Both the position numbers and the translations under genes were made by a program. Below are positions 26,699 to 34,644 of a stretch of DNA of 64,000 bases, one piece after another (within the stretch, counting starts at the first letter, position 1; every line of letters begins with the position of its first letter). The stretch lies in the NCBI GenBank assembly GCA_965658765.1, contig CBFHTO010000003.1:1-64000 (forward strand). Direction: 5' to 3'. Under the pieces are notes generated by a model. It saw only the letters and a list, made by a program, of their open reading frames with translations. It was not told where the DNA came from and ran no database searches. The DNA comes from Glaciecola sp965658765. Lineage in GTDB: Bacteria > Pseudomonadota > Gammaproteobacteria > Enterobacterales > Alteromonadaceae.

Positions 26699-28798
26699 TT
26701 ATTGACCGACCGATGACACTATTTTAATTTGTTTGTCGTCAGGAATTTCTTGATATGACAATACATGTAATCCTGCCACTGCTTGTTTTAAGAACTTAGA
26801 CAATACAGGGCGTAAGATACCAGAAGTCAATAACACTGCAGGCTCGCCTGCCATCTCTTGTTGTTGACTCGCTTGTGAAAGTGACTCTTGTAGCTTCTCT
26901 GCCAAACCTGGCTCAATGCCTGCGCCATCATCACCTCCCGCTTGAAGAGAACGATGCAACATCTGTTCCAACTCTGGTGCTAATGTAATTACAGGAACTT
27001 CTTGTGCGCCATTGCTTATTTCTTGAACAATTAGGCGTTTTAGCGCAATACGTAAGGCTGAAACTAACACATCGGGGTCTTGGCTCTTAGGCCCATACTC
27101 AGACAAGGTTTGAACAATCGTTCTCATGTCTCTTATGGGTACGCCCTCGCTAAGCAGTGTTTGCAAAACTTTAACCACTAGGCTCAAGGACAAGATATCA
27201 GGTACTAGTCCTTCCACTAATTTTGGATGCGTTTTTTCTAACATATCGAGTAGTTGCTGTACCTCTTCATGCCCTAATAATTGGTGAGCATGTTGCGTTA
27301 GTAACTGACTTAAGTGTGTAGCAATCACAGTGGGAGCGTCGACAACGGTGTAACCCAATGTTTGGGCATGTTCCCTTTGCGTACCTTTTATCCAAACCGC
27401 TTCAAGTCCGAACGCAGGATCTTGAGTAGGAGTGCCTTCTAGTGTGCCAAAAACTTGCCCTGGGTTAATTGCTAACTCACTGTCGTGACTGATCTCTGAC
27501 TCTCCAACACTCACACCTAACATTGAAATATTATAAGTATTTGGCGCAAAATCTAAGTTATCTCTAATATGTACAGGAGGTATCAAAAAACCAAGCTCTT
27601 GCGAAAGTTTCTTTCGAACGCCTTTTATACGGTTCAATAACTCGCCGCCTTGCGCTTTATCTACCATTGGAATTAGGCGATACCCAACTTCTAGACCAAC
27701 AATATCGACAGGTTGGACATCGTCCCAGCTTAATTCTTTGGCTTCATTTATCGGTACAGATTGTTCTGGCAACTTCTCTAAATTCGCAGCTTCTTCTTGC
27801 TGCTTTTTCTTCGCCCAATCGCGGTAAAAGGCATATCCACCAACCGCTGCTGAAAAAGTCAAAAACGCAAAATGAGGCATGCCTGGCACAACCCCCATGA
27901 TGAACAAAATAACCGCTGTGATGTATAGCGCTTGTCTGTTGGCCAATTGTTCTCTGATTTCATCGCCCATGATTTGACTGTCATTTTCGCGCGTCACGAT
28001 AATGGCAGTTGCAACAGAAAGCAGTAAGGATGGGATTTGTGCTACAAGACCGTCACCAATGGTCAATACGGTGTAAACTTCCATGGCGTTATTGAAGGAT
28101 AAAGAATGCTGGTACATGCCAATGAATAATCCACCCACAATGTTGATCAGCATAATGAACAAGCCTGCAATCGCATCGCCCTTTACAAACTTTGACGCAC
28201 CGTCCATAGAGCCATAAAAATCAGCTTCGGAGGTAATCTCTTCGCGGCGTTTGCGCGCTTGGTCTTGGTCAATATAACCAGCATTTAAATCAGCATCTAT
28301 CGCCATTTGCTTACCAGGCATCGCGTCTAAGGTAAATCGAGCGCTAACCTCTGAAATACGACCCGCGCCTGCTGTAACCACTTTGAAATTGATGATCAGC
28401 AAAATAGCAAATACTACAACGCCGACGACGTAATTACCGCCGATCACAACCTCACCAAAGGCTTGTATGACCTTACCTGCGGCATCACCGCCTTCATGGC
28501 CTTCTAAAAGTACGATCCTGGTAGACGCCACGTTCAAAGCAAGTCGCAATACCGTTGCAACAAGAAGTACGAGTGGGAAAATACCAAAATCTACAGGACG
28601 CTGCGTAAATACACAGACTAGGATAATGACAAGAGACAGCGCAATGTTAAAACTGAATAGAGTGTCAAGCAACATGGCAGGCATGGGCAGTATCACCATG
28701 CCCATCAAGGCTAAAACTACCATTGGTGCGCCTAAGCCACTCGCAAAGTGCTTAATCTGATTTTTATCGAATTTTTGGAAAGCTTGAACTAATTGCAT
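26699..28798 (-). CDS. flhA: Flagellar type III export gate protein FlhA
   Basis: A 699-aa protein. The N-terminal half has about eight transmembrane helices and the conserved cytoplasmic FHIPEP-type loop region (about 145-210, VSARFTLDAMPGKQMAIDADL). The C-terminal half forms the export-chaperone docking ring (from about 360, DIVGLEVGYRLIPMVD). It is a component of the proton-driven export gate. It is the first gene of the flhA-flhF-flhG-fliA-cheYZA transcript, with a sigma-54-like element 42 bp before the start. Confidence 0.97.
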   Translation of the reverse strand: MQLVQAFQKFDKNQIKHFASGLGAPMVVLALMGMVILPMPAMLLDTLFSFNIALSLVIILVCVFTQRPVDFGIFPLVLLVATVLRLALNVASTRIVLLEGHEGGDAAGKVIQAFGEVVIGGNYVVGVVVFAILLIINFKVVTAGAGRISEVSARFTLDAMPGKQMAIDADLNAGYIDQDQARKRREEITSEADFYGSMDGASKFVKGDAIAGLFIMLINIVGGLFIGMYQHSLSFNNAMEVYTVLTIGDGLVAQIPSLLLSVATAIIVTRENDSQIMGDEIREQLANRQALYITAVILFIMGVVPGMPHFAFLTFSAAVGGYAFYRDWAKKKQQEEAANLEKLPEQSVPINEAKELSWDDVQPVDIVGLEVGYRLIPMVDKAQGGELLNRIKGVRKKLSQELGFLIPPVHIRDNLDFAPNTYNISMLGVSVGESEISHDSELAINPGQVFGTLEGTPTQDPAFGLEAVWIKGTQREHAQTLGYTVVDAPTVIATHLSQLLTQHAHQLLGHEEVQQLLDMLEKTHPKLVEGLVPDILSLSLVVKVLQTLLSEGVPIRDMRTIVQTLSEYGPKSQDPDVLVSALRIALKRLIVQEISNGAQEVPVITLAPELEQMLHRSLQAGGDDGAGIEPGLAEKLQESLSQASQQQEMAGEPAVLLTSGILRPVLSKFLKQAVAGLHVLSYQEIPDDKQIKIVSSVGQ

Positions 28799-28839
28799 AC
28801 ATCAATTTATTGACAGACTGTAAAAGATACCAAGTTGAT

Positions 28840-28855
28840 TACAACTAATGTGCCA
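28840..28855 (-). promoter_or_regulatory. Candidate sigma-54 promoter of flhA
   Basis: Minus strand TGGCACATTAGTTGTA. The -24 box TGGCACA is nearly perfect and the -12 box is TTGTA rather than TTGCA, with correct spacing. It lies 42-57 bp before the flhA ATG, in a position suited to FlrC control. Confidence 0.65.
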
Positions 28856-29002
28856 AGTTTGCTGGGCATTTCTGTTTTTATAAAAACCCTAGGTTGTATA
28901 AGGGTTTGAGAAGGGGCAAGGACTTTTAAGAATATCTTTTCCTAAGATAATAGACGAAGCCCCTGTGTCAAATACAAGGGCCTCTATATGTGTAAAATCG
29001 TA

Positions 29003-30136
29003 TTAACGGCGTAACTCTGGCGGAATCGGTAAATCCTTCTTAAGTGACTTAGGACGTTTGCCTTTGCCTGATTTGTATGCCTTTAATTGATACACATAAG
29101 CAAGAACTTGAGCCACTGCGACAAATAGTTTTTGCGGTACTTCGCTATCTACTTCAGTCGAATAATAAATCGCACGGGCCAGTGCTGGGGATTCGATAAT
29201 AGGTACGCCATGCGCTCCTGCAATTTTCCTAATGTGCATTGCTAACTCGTCAAGCCCTTTGGCCACCATAACAGGAGCACGGCTACCATCCTGATCATAT
29301 TTAATGGCTACAGAAAAGTGAGTTGGGTTAGTAATAATGACATCTGCATTAGGCACTTCTTGCATCATGCGATTAGCCGCTGCCTGATACTGAATTCGAC
29401 GAACCCGGTTTTTTACCATTGGATCCCCTTCGGCGTTCTTGCGTTCATCCTTCACTTGTTGCATTGTCATTTTCATTTCTTCATTGTGCTTATGACTTTG
29501 ATATGGCACATCAATTAACGCGATTGGCACCATTCCTAAACATAACAATAAGAAGGCCCATTCAATCATATCGAGGGCGTGAAACAGGTTTAATGGAAAG
29601 AGTTCGTAGTCTAAGTGCAGTGCTTCGTCTTTAAATATGAGCATCGATATGTAAGCCATTGAAGCAATAACTAGGACTTTACCAATCCCTTTGAGCAGTT
29701 CAACAATGGCATCTTTACCAAACATCCGTTTGAAGCCAGATAATGGACTCAAACGATTTGCTTTTGGCGCAGCTGACGACCAAGTAAAATTATAACCGCC
29801 CAATGCTATGCTACCGTAGATACCACCGCACATTGCAATAATCATAAACATAATTAGGGGCCAGGCGCTTTCAGTCACTGACATTTCAAGGATTTGAAAC
29901 ATGTGATTAATGTCATAGGTTTCATCCCTCGAAAGAGTGAATGAACGCTCCGTTATTAAGTACATCGCTTTGGCGATTTCTTTACCGGTTGCTAATAGTG
30001 CTAATGCACTAAATATCAGCAGCAGTGTTGTGGCTAATTCCTTTGAACGGGCAACTTGACCTTTCTTTCGAGCATCCTCGAGTTTTTTGGGTGTGGGTTC
30101 CTCCGTTTTTTCGTAGGAGTCGTCTTGTTCAGCCAT
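29003..30136 (-). CDS. flhB: Flagellar export switch protein FlhB
   Basis: A 377-aa protein with four transmembrane helices and a cytoplasmic autocleaving domain. The NPTH cleavage motif is intact in VIITNPTHFSVAIKYD near residue 265. FlhB changes export from rod-hook to filament substrates. It begins EKTEEPTPKKLEDARKKGQV, the family N-terminus. It is the last gene of the fliK-to-flhB block; a 7-bp GC hairpin with a G-U pair lies about 30-50 bp downstream (28953-28975) but has a poor T-tract. Confidence 0.97.
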   Translation of the reverse strand: MAEQDDSYEKTEEPTPKKLEDARKKGQVARSKELATTLLLIFSALALLATGKEIAKAMYLITERSFTLSRDETYDINHMFQILEMSVTESAWPLIMFMIIAMCGGIYGSIALGGYNFTWSSAAPKANRLSPLSGFKRMFGKDAIVELLKGIGKVLVIASMAYISMLIFKDEALHLDYELFPLNLFHALDMIEWAFLLLCLGMVPIALIDVPYQSHKHNEEMKMTMQQVKDERKNAEGDPMVKNRVRRIQYQAAANRMMQEVPNADVIITNPTHFSVAIKYDQDGSRAPVMVAKGLDELAMHIRKIAGAHGVPIIESPALARAIYYSTEVDSEVPQKLFVAVAQVLAYVYQLKAYKSGKGKRPKSLKKDLPIPPELRR

Positions 30137-30157
30137 ATGCAGACACGTCCCTATTCA

Positions 30158-30934
30158 TCAGCAACTTTGTACGAGCTGGCACATGAAATCCTGAGCTCGT
30201 TGCCACTGTTGTTCATAGTGGAAAGTTTGGTTAGATAACGTCAGCCAAATGATCATAAGACCCATTAACTGTGCGATTGCAAATCCGATACTAAAGATAT
30301 TCAGCTGTGGGGACGCTTTCGTCATTACACCAAAGGCAAGGTTTACAATTAAAAGGCTAACAATCGGTGCTAGTGAAATTGTAATGGCCGACACAAACAT
30401 CCAGCCAGCCCAATGCGCAATATCCTTAAATTGATCAGGTGTAAACCAGTCGCCATCGATTGGAAAGGCTTCAAAACTCACCACAATCATTTCAATCATG
30501 AAAAGGTGACCGTCAAAGGTCCAGAATAACAGCGTGGCCAATATCAGATAAAACTGACCAACCGCCGGCACATTTATCCCATTTACGGGATCAACAATTG
30601 ACGCGAAACCTAAGCCGGTTTGCATAGCAATGATTTGACCCGCTAATACGAAGGTATTAATGACCATCATCGAAATAAAACCAATTGAAATACCAACGAT
30701 AAGTTGTTTAAAAATCTCAACAAAGGCACCTAGCGATACAAGGTTTTCAAGTGGCACAGGCGGGATCATCGGAACGATCATCGCTGTTAATAGAATCGCC
30801 AACAAATTTCGGACTGGAGTTGGGATAGTGCGTGCACTCAAACCTACCATCGAAATAAACAAGCCCGATATTCTCATGAATGCGAGCATGTAATCACTTA
30901 TTAGGTCGATAATTGTTGAGCTTAAAATATCCAC
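30158..30934 (-). CDS. fliR: Flagellar export gate protein FliR
   Basis: A polytopic inner-membrane protein (258 aa, about six helices) of the FliPQR export channel. Family segments are visible: MRISGLFISMVGLSARTIP near residue 20, AGQIIAMQTGLGFASIVDPVNG near 95, and the C-terminal LIVNLAFGVMTKASPQLNIFSIGF. It lies 10 bp after fliQ and 21 bp before flhB. Confidence 0.96.
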   Translation of the reverse strand: MDILSSTIIDLISDYMLAFMRISGLFISMVGLSARTIPTPVRNLLAILLTAMIVPMIPPVPLENLVSLGAFVEIFKQLIVGISIGFISMMVINTFVLAGQIIAMQTGLGFASIVDPVNGINVPAVGQFYLILATLLFWTFDGHLFMIEMIVVSFEAFPIDGDWFTPDQFKDIAHWAGWMFVSAITISLAPIVSLLIVNLAFGVMTKASPQLNIFSIGFAIAQLMGLMIIWLTLSNQTFHYEQQWQRAQDFMCQLVQSC

Positions 30935-30944
30935 TGTTTCAGCT

Positions 30945-31214
30945 CTATCCGATCACAGTTGGAATGCTATAAACAAGCTCAAAGGTATAATCCATCATCT
31001 TCTTGACCATCCAATTACCTAGAAATGCCAGCGCAAGAAGGGTGACAACTAACCTCGGCAAAAAACTCATAGTTTGCTCATTGATTGAAGTAGCGGCTTG
31101 GAATACCGCAACAACAAGCCCTATTATTAAGCCAGGTACAATAATGGATGACACCAACAAGATGATGATAAACATGGCGTCGCGTAAAATTTCCACAAAA
31201 GACTCAGGGCTCAT
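30945..31214 (-). CDS. fliQ: Flagellar export gate protein FliQ
   Basis: A small export-channel subunit (89 aa) with two transmembrane helices. The start is set at the ATG at 31214 (MSPESFVEILRDAMFII), the usual FliQ N-terminus and length. The longer frame back to 31268 would run into fliP and is not supported. SPESFVEI, VFQAATSINEQTMSFLPR and GNWM are family motifs. It begins 2 bp after the fliP stop codon. Confidence 0.95.
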   Translation of the reverse strand: MSPESFVEILRDAMFIIILLVSSIIVPGLIIGLVVAVFQAATSINEQTMSFLPRLVVTLLALAFLGNWMVKKMMDYTFELVYSIPTVIG

Positions 31215-31216
31215 AA

Positions 31217-31963
31217 CTACACTCCCATACCAAAGCTGTTTGCCAGCGTACCAAAAATTAAATTCCAACCATCGACCAAAACAAACAGCATTAATTTAAA
31301 GGGTAAAGATACGATCATTGGAGATAGCATCATCATACCCATCGCCATTAAGATTGAAGCGACCACCAAGTCAAGGATAAGAAAAGGAATGAAGAGCATA
31401 AAACCAATCTGAAACGCGGTTTTTAGCTCACTGGTAACAAATGCAGGGATTAGTACGCTCATAGGTACCTGCTCCGGTTCGTCAAATTGTCCTTCATAGC
31501 CACCTATGCGCACAAATGTCTCTAAATCTGTCATACGAGTTTGACTAAGCATAAAATCTCGCATGGGCAACTTCGCTTGTTCAAATGCATCTAAGGAGGT
31601 CATTTCTTCGCTTAGGTATGGTTGTAGAGCTTTTTCATTCACCTCATCAAACACTGGTGCCATAATGAACATTGACATAAATAAGCTAACGCCAATCAAA
31701 ATTTGATTTGAAGGTGATTGTTGCAGACCTATCGCTTGGCGAAGGATAGAAAGCACTACTATTATCCTAGTAAAAGAAGTCATCATCATAACCGCCGCAG
31801 GGATCAAGCTCAGCGCTGTCATTATGAATAGCGCTTGAAGAGTCATAGAATAATCCTGACTGCCGTCTGGATTAGTGGTCACTGTGACCGCCTCTATGCC
31901 AGCTTGCTGCGCGAAAACATTGCCTGATACAAGCAGTAATAAAAAACCAAGGAATTTAATCAT
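31217..31963 (-). CDS. fliP: Flagellar export gate protein FliP
   Basis: A 248-aa protein with a cleavable signal peptide (to about FAQQA, residue 21) and four membrane helices. It is the core of the FliP5Q4R1 export pore. Conserved segments include MMTSFTRIIVVLSILRQAIG near residue 62, QSPSNQILIGVSLFM, and VTSELKTAFQIGFMLFIPFL. It overlaps the end of fliO by 8 bp. Confidence 0.97.
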   Translation of the reverse strand: MIKFLGFLLLLVSGNVFAQQAGIEAVTVTTNPDGSQDYSMTLQALFIMTALSLIPAAVMMMTSFTRIIVVLSILRQAIGLQQSPSNQILIGVSLFMSMFIMAPVFDEVNEKALQPYLSEEMTSLDAFEQAKLPMRDFMLSQTRMTDLETFVRIGGYEGQFDEPEQVPMSVLIPAFVTSELKTAFQIGFMLFIPFLILDLVVASILMAMGMMMLSPMIVSLPFKLMLFVLVDGWNLIFGTLANSFGMGV

Positions 31964-32489
31964 TTGAGCCTCCAGACGATTTGTCAGTACTTGACGATTT
32001 CGCCTTTCCGCCCACTAATCCCTGCGCCATGGCGTGCACAAGCTTTTGTTGAAAGTTGGCTTTGGGATCATTTCCAGCAGAAGCGGATTTGCTTTTGTTC
32101 TTAAGTGGTTCTTCAAGCTTCGCTAGATGATTGATGTTATGAGATGTGACACCAATTAGGTGCTGCTCATCTCCTACTTGAATCACCATGACCTTTTCTT
32201 TTGTGCCGGCCACCATACTTGCTACGACCTGCATTTGACCTTGTCCCGCCTGAGTGACATTAAACCGTCGCATTAAATATGCTAGCGCAAAAATAATGGC
32301 GATCACTAACATCAACGACAAAAATACCGTGATGATAGACTCAGTAGAATCTATGCTTTGTGAGCTGCTTTGTGCTTGGGTAAGTGGACTATAGCTGAGG
32401 TGGCATATGGAAATAAAGCCCGCTAGAACAAGGCCTAGCGGGGACTTTTTACTTGAGTTTTTTAATTCTTTCGACTTGACTAATAACAT
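31956..32489 (-). CDS. fliO: Flagellar protein FliO
   Basis: A 177-aa membrane protein that aids FliP folding. It has a hydrophobic N-terminal signal-like stretch (about 17-40), a transmembrane helix near 54-72 (TVFLSLMLVIAIIFALAYL), then a FliO-type cytoplasmic part (VVASMVAGTKEKVMVIQVGDEQHLIGVT). The called start overlaps the end of fliN by 41 bp. No better downstream start is visible before the membrane helix, so translational coupling is likely. It sits between fliN and fliP as usual. Confidence 0.9.
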   Translation of the reverse strand: MLLVKSKELKNSSKKSPLGLVLAGFISICHLSYSPLTQAQSSSQSIDSTESIITVFLSLMLVIAIIFALAYLMRRFNVTQAGQGQMQVVASMVAGTKEKVMVIQVGDEQHLIGVTSHNINHLAKLEEPLKNKSKSASAGNDPKANFQQKLVHAMAQGLVGGKAKSSSTDKSSGGSND

Positions 32490-32880
32490 CCGTTAACCGA
32501 ATACCAAATTTATCGTTGATGACTACTACCTCTCCATGAGCAATCAACGTGCCATTTACTAAAACATCTAAAGGTTCTCCAGCCACTCGGTCTAATTCGA
32601 CTACAGATCCCTGATTTAATTGAAGTAAATTTCTGATACTGATATTCGTTCTCCCCACTTCCATAGAAATGGTAACCGGTATATCAAGAATGGTATCAAG
32701 TTTTTTATCGTGTGATACACCTGCATTATCGTCTGTCAGTTCATCTAAACCTGCCGGCTCAGCTTGCGCTTGTGCCAATAGTTCATCTGGGTCCACAGCT
32801 TCACCGGAACCACCTTCAGATTCGGCTTGCTCCGCCATTGCTGCTTCCCAATCGTCTAATCCTTCGCCGTCATTACTCAT
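32449..32880 (-). CDS. fliN: Flagellar motor switch protein FliN
   Basis: A C-ring component (143 aa). The acidic N-terminal region (about 1-55) is variable. The C-terminal SpoA domain is clear, with LDIPVTISMEVGRTNISIRNLL and LDVLVNGTLIAHGEVVVINDKFGIRLTD in two stretches. It forms the lower C-ring with FliM. It starts 2 bp after fliM and overlaps fliO. Confidence 0.96.
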   Translation of the reverse strand: MSNDGEGLDDWEAAMAEQAESEGGSGEAVDPDELLAQAQAEPAGLDELTDDNAGVSHDKKLDTILDIPVTISMEVGRTNISIRNLLQLNQGSVVELDRVAGEPLDVLVNGTLIAHGEVVVINDKFGIRLTDVISQVERIKKLK

Positions 32881-32882
32881 GG

Positions 32883-33962
32883 CTATTTCCTCTCTAAAAC
32901 TTGTAGTAAATCTTCTTCCAATACCTGTAATTCAGAATCACTGTCAATCACAACACCACCCTTGGTGAAGAGTTGAAGCTCTGATTTAACCGACATCGGT
33001 CTCGGAATCTTCTCTGTAATTTTTAACGCTACGTTATCTCTTGATTTGCCAAGCTTCGCTCTAAAAGTCGGTAGTTCTTCAATCATTACGGTTACGTGCT
33101 CTGGCATATTGATTGGAATAATGTCGCCATTTTCGTAATTCATCAGCTGTTCTAAACTGATCGTTACATCCAAAAAATGAGTGTTCAAATCAACCTGAAC
33201 GTCCATAATTTCGTCACGTAGCGCTTTACTCCATCTAAAGTCAGTGTCTTCTTTGTCGTTTTGTACGCCAGCATCAAGCATATCTCTAATCGGTTCAAGC
33301 ATTGCGTAAGGCAGGGAAATATGGAAGTCGCCACCTCCCCCGTCCAATTCAATATGGAATGAACTGATTACGACAACCTCAGTTGGGCTCACAATGTTCG
33401 CCATCGCTGGGTTTACTTCCGAATCTAAATATTCGAAGGATACATCCATAACTGGGGCCCAAGCTTCTTTATAGTCTTCGAAAATCAGCTTCAACAACAT
33501 TTGAATAATTCGACGCTCAGTCGGTGTGAATTCGCGGCCCTCAATTTTGGCATGATAGCGTCCATCACCTCCGAAAAAGTTATCTACCATGATGAAGACT
33601 AACCTTGCTTCCATAGTAATTAAGCCCGTACCTTTAAGTGGTCTAAACCTAACCATGTTTAAGCTCGTCGGTACAAATAAGGTATGAATATATTCACCGA
33701 ACTTGATCATCTGAATACCGTTAATAGATACTTCAGCAGACCGGCGCATCATGTTAAACAAACTGACTCGCATGTGACGCGCAAAGCGCTCGTTCACAAT
33801 CTCTAGGGTTGGCATCCGCCCACGCACAATACGATCTTGGGACGAGAAGTCATACTCTAGGGCAGAGCCGTCACTTTCGACCTCTTCAACCTCTTCTTCT
33901 TCGACATCATCGACACCATGCAAAAGGGCATCTATTTCGTCTTGTGATAATAAATCGCTCAC
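32883..33962 (-). CDS. fliM: Flagellar motor switch protein FliM
   Basis: A C-ring protein (359 aa). The N-terminal CheY-P binding motif LLSQDEIDALLHG (4-16) is intact. The central CheC-like domain follows (FARHMRVSLFNMMRRSAEVSING and on), and a C-terminal SpoA domain near 270-350 binds FliN. It receives the CheY-P signal made by CheA in this cluster. It lies 30 bp after fliL and 2 bp before fliN. Confidence 0.97.
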   Translation of the reverse strand: MSDLLSQDEIDALLHGVDDVEEEEVEEVESDGSALEYDFSSQDRIVRGRMPTLEIVNERFARHMRVSLFNMMRRSAEVSINGIQMIKFGEYIHTLFVPTSLNMVRFRPLKGTGLITMEARLVFIMVDNFFGGDGRYHAKIEGREFTPTERRIIQMLLKLIFEDYKEAWAPVMDVSFEYLDSEVNPAMANIVSPTEVVVISSFHIELDGGGGDFHISLPYAMLEPIRDMLDAGVQNDKEDTDFRWSKALRDEIMDVQVDLNTHFLDVTISLEQLMNYENGDIIPINMPEHVTVMIEELPTFRAKLGKSRDNVALKITEKIPRPMSVKSELQLFTKGGVVIDSDSELQVLEEDLLQVLERK

Positions 33963-33992
33963 ATAGTCACCTAATTTTTGTTCAACAAATCG

Positions 33993-34511
33993 CTATTGAA
34001 TCACAAAGCCTGTAAATAATACTTGCTCTACCACCGCTTTACCCTCTAAGTCGTTCATAACTTGTCGAACCTGTGTGGTCGCTTTTTTCCTTAGCTCAAT
34101 CTTGCCAATCTCTGTTACTAAATCATCGGCATTAGAGGCGCTAAAGACTTGTAGCAATGTCCCTTCGATCATGGGAATATGACGTTTAGCACTTTCTTCG
34201 TTATCTTGTCCACGCACCATCAGTTGCACTTCTATTTGTACAATTCGCTCGCGGTTAATACCCGGCGCATTGAACTGAAACGGTCTTGGCATCGCAACAT
34301 ATATCGCAACGCCATCTGAGTTTCCTTCGGCTGCTTGTTCAGTCGCTTCAACGTTTTCACCCGCATAGGCTGTCGGCTCATCTGACGCAAATAAAAAGAA
34401 ATAAGCACCTGCGCCACCACCCGCCAATAAAACAACGGCAACAATAATGATCAGCAATAACTTAGATTTCTTTTTGCCACCTTCTTCGGTCTGTAGTTCT
34501 TCTTCCGCCAT
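33993..34511 (-). CDS. fliL: Flagellar basal-body protein FliL
   Basis: A 172-aa single-pass inner-membrane protein around the stator. The cytoplasmic N-terminus is charged (EEGGKKKSK), the transmembrane helix spans about residues 18-40 (LLLIIIVAVVLLAGGGAGAYF), and the periplasmic FliL domain ends KAVVEQVLFTGFVIQ. It lies between fliK and fliM, the standard order. Confidence 0.95.
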   Translation of the reverse strand: MAEEELQTEEGGKKKSKLLLIIIVAVVLLAGGGAGAYFFLFASDEPTAYAGENVEATEQAAEGNSDGVAIYVAMPRPFQFNAPGINRERIVQIEVQLMVRGQDNEESAKRHIPMIEGTLLQVFSASNADDLVTEIGKIELRKKATTQVRQVMNDLEGKAVVEQVLFTGFVIQ

Positions 34512-34644
34512 TACATTACCCTTTGTTTTTTTGTTACTAATGTTTATTACTGACTATTTGCTAATTCTTGATGATTTTTTATTTGTGGATAACGCACACG
34601 CGCTAAAGCCTTATCCATCGCTATGCTTTTAATACCTTTATACT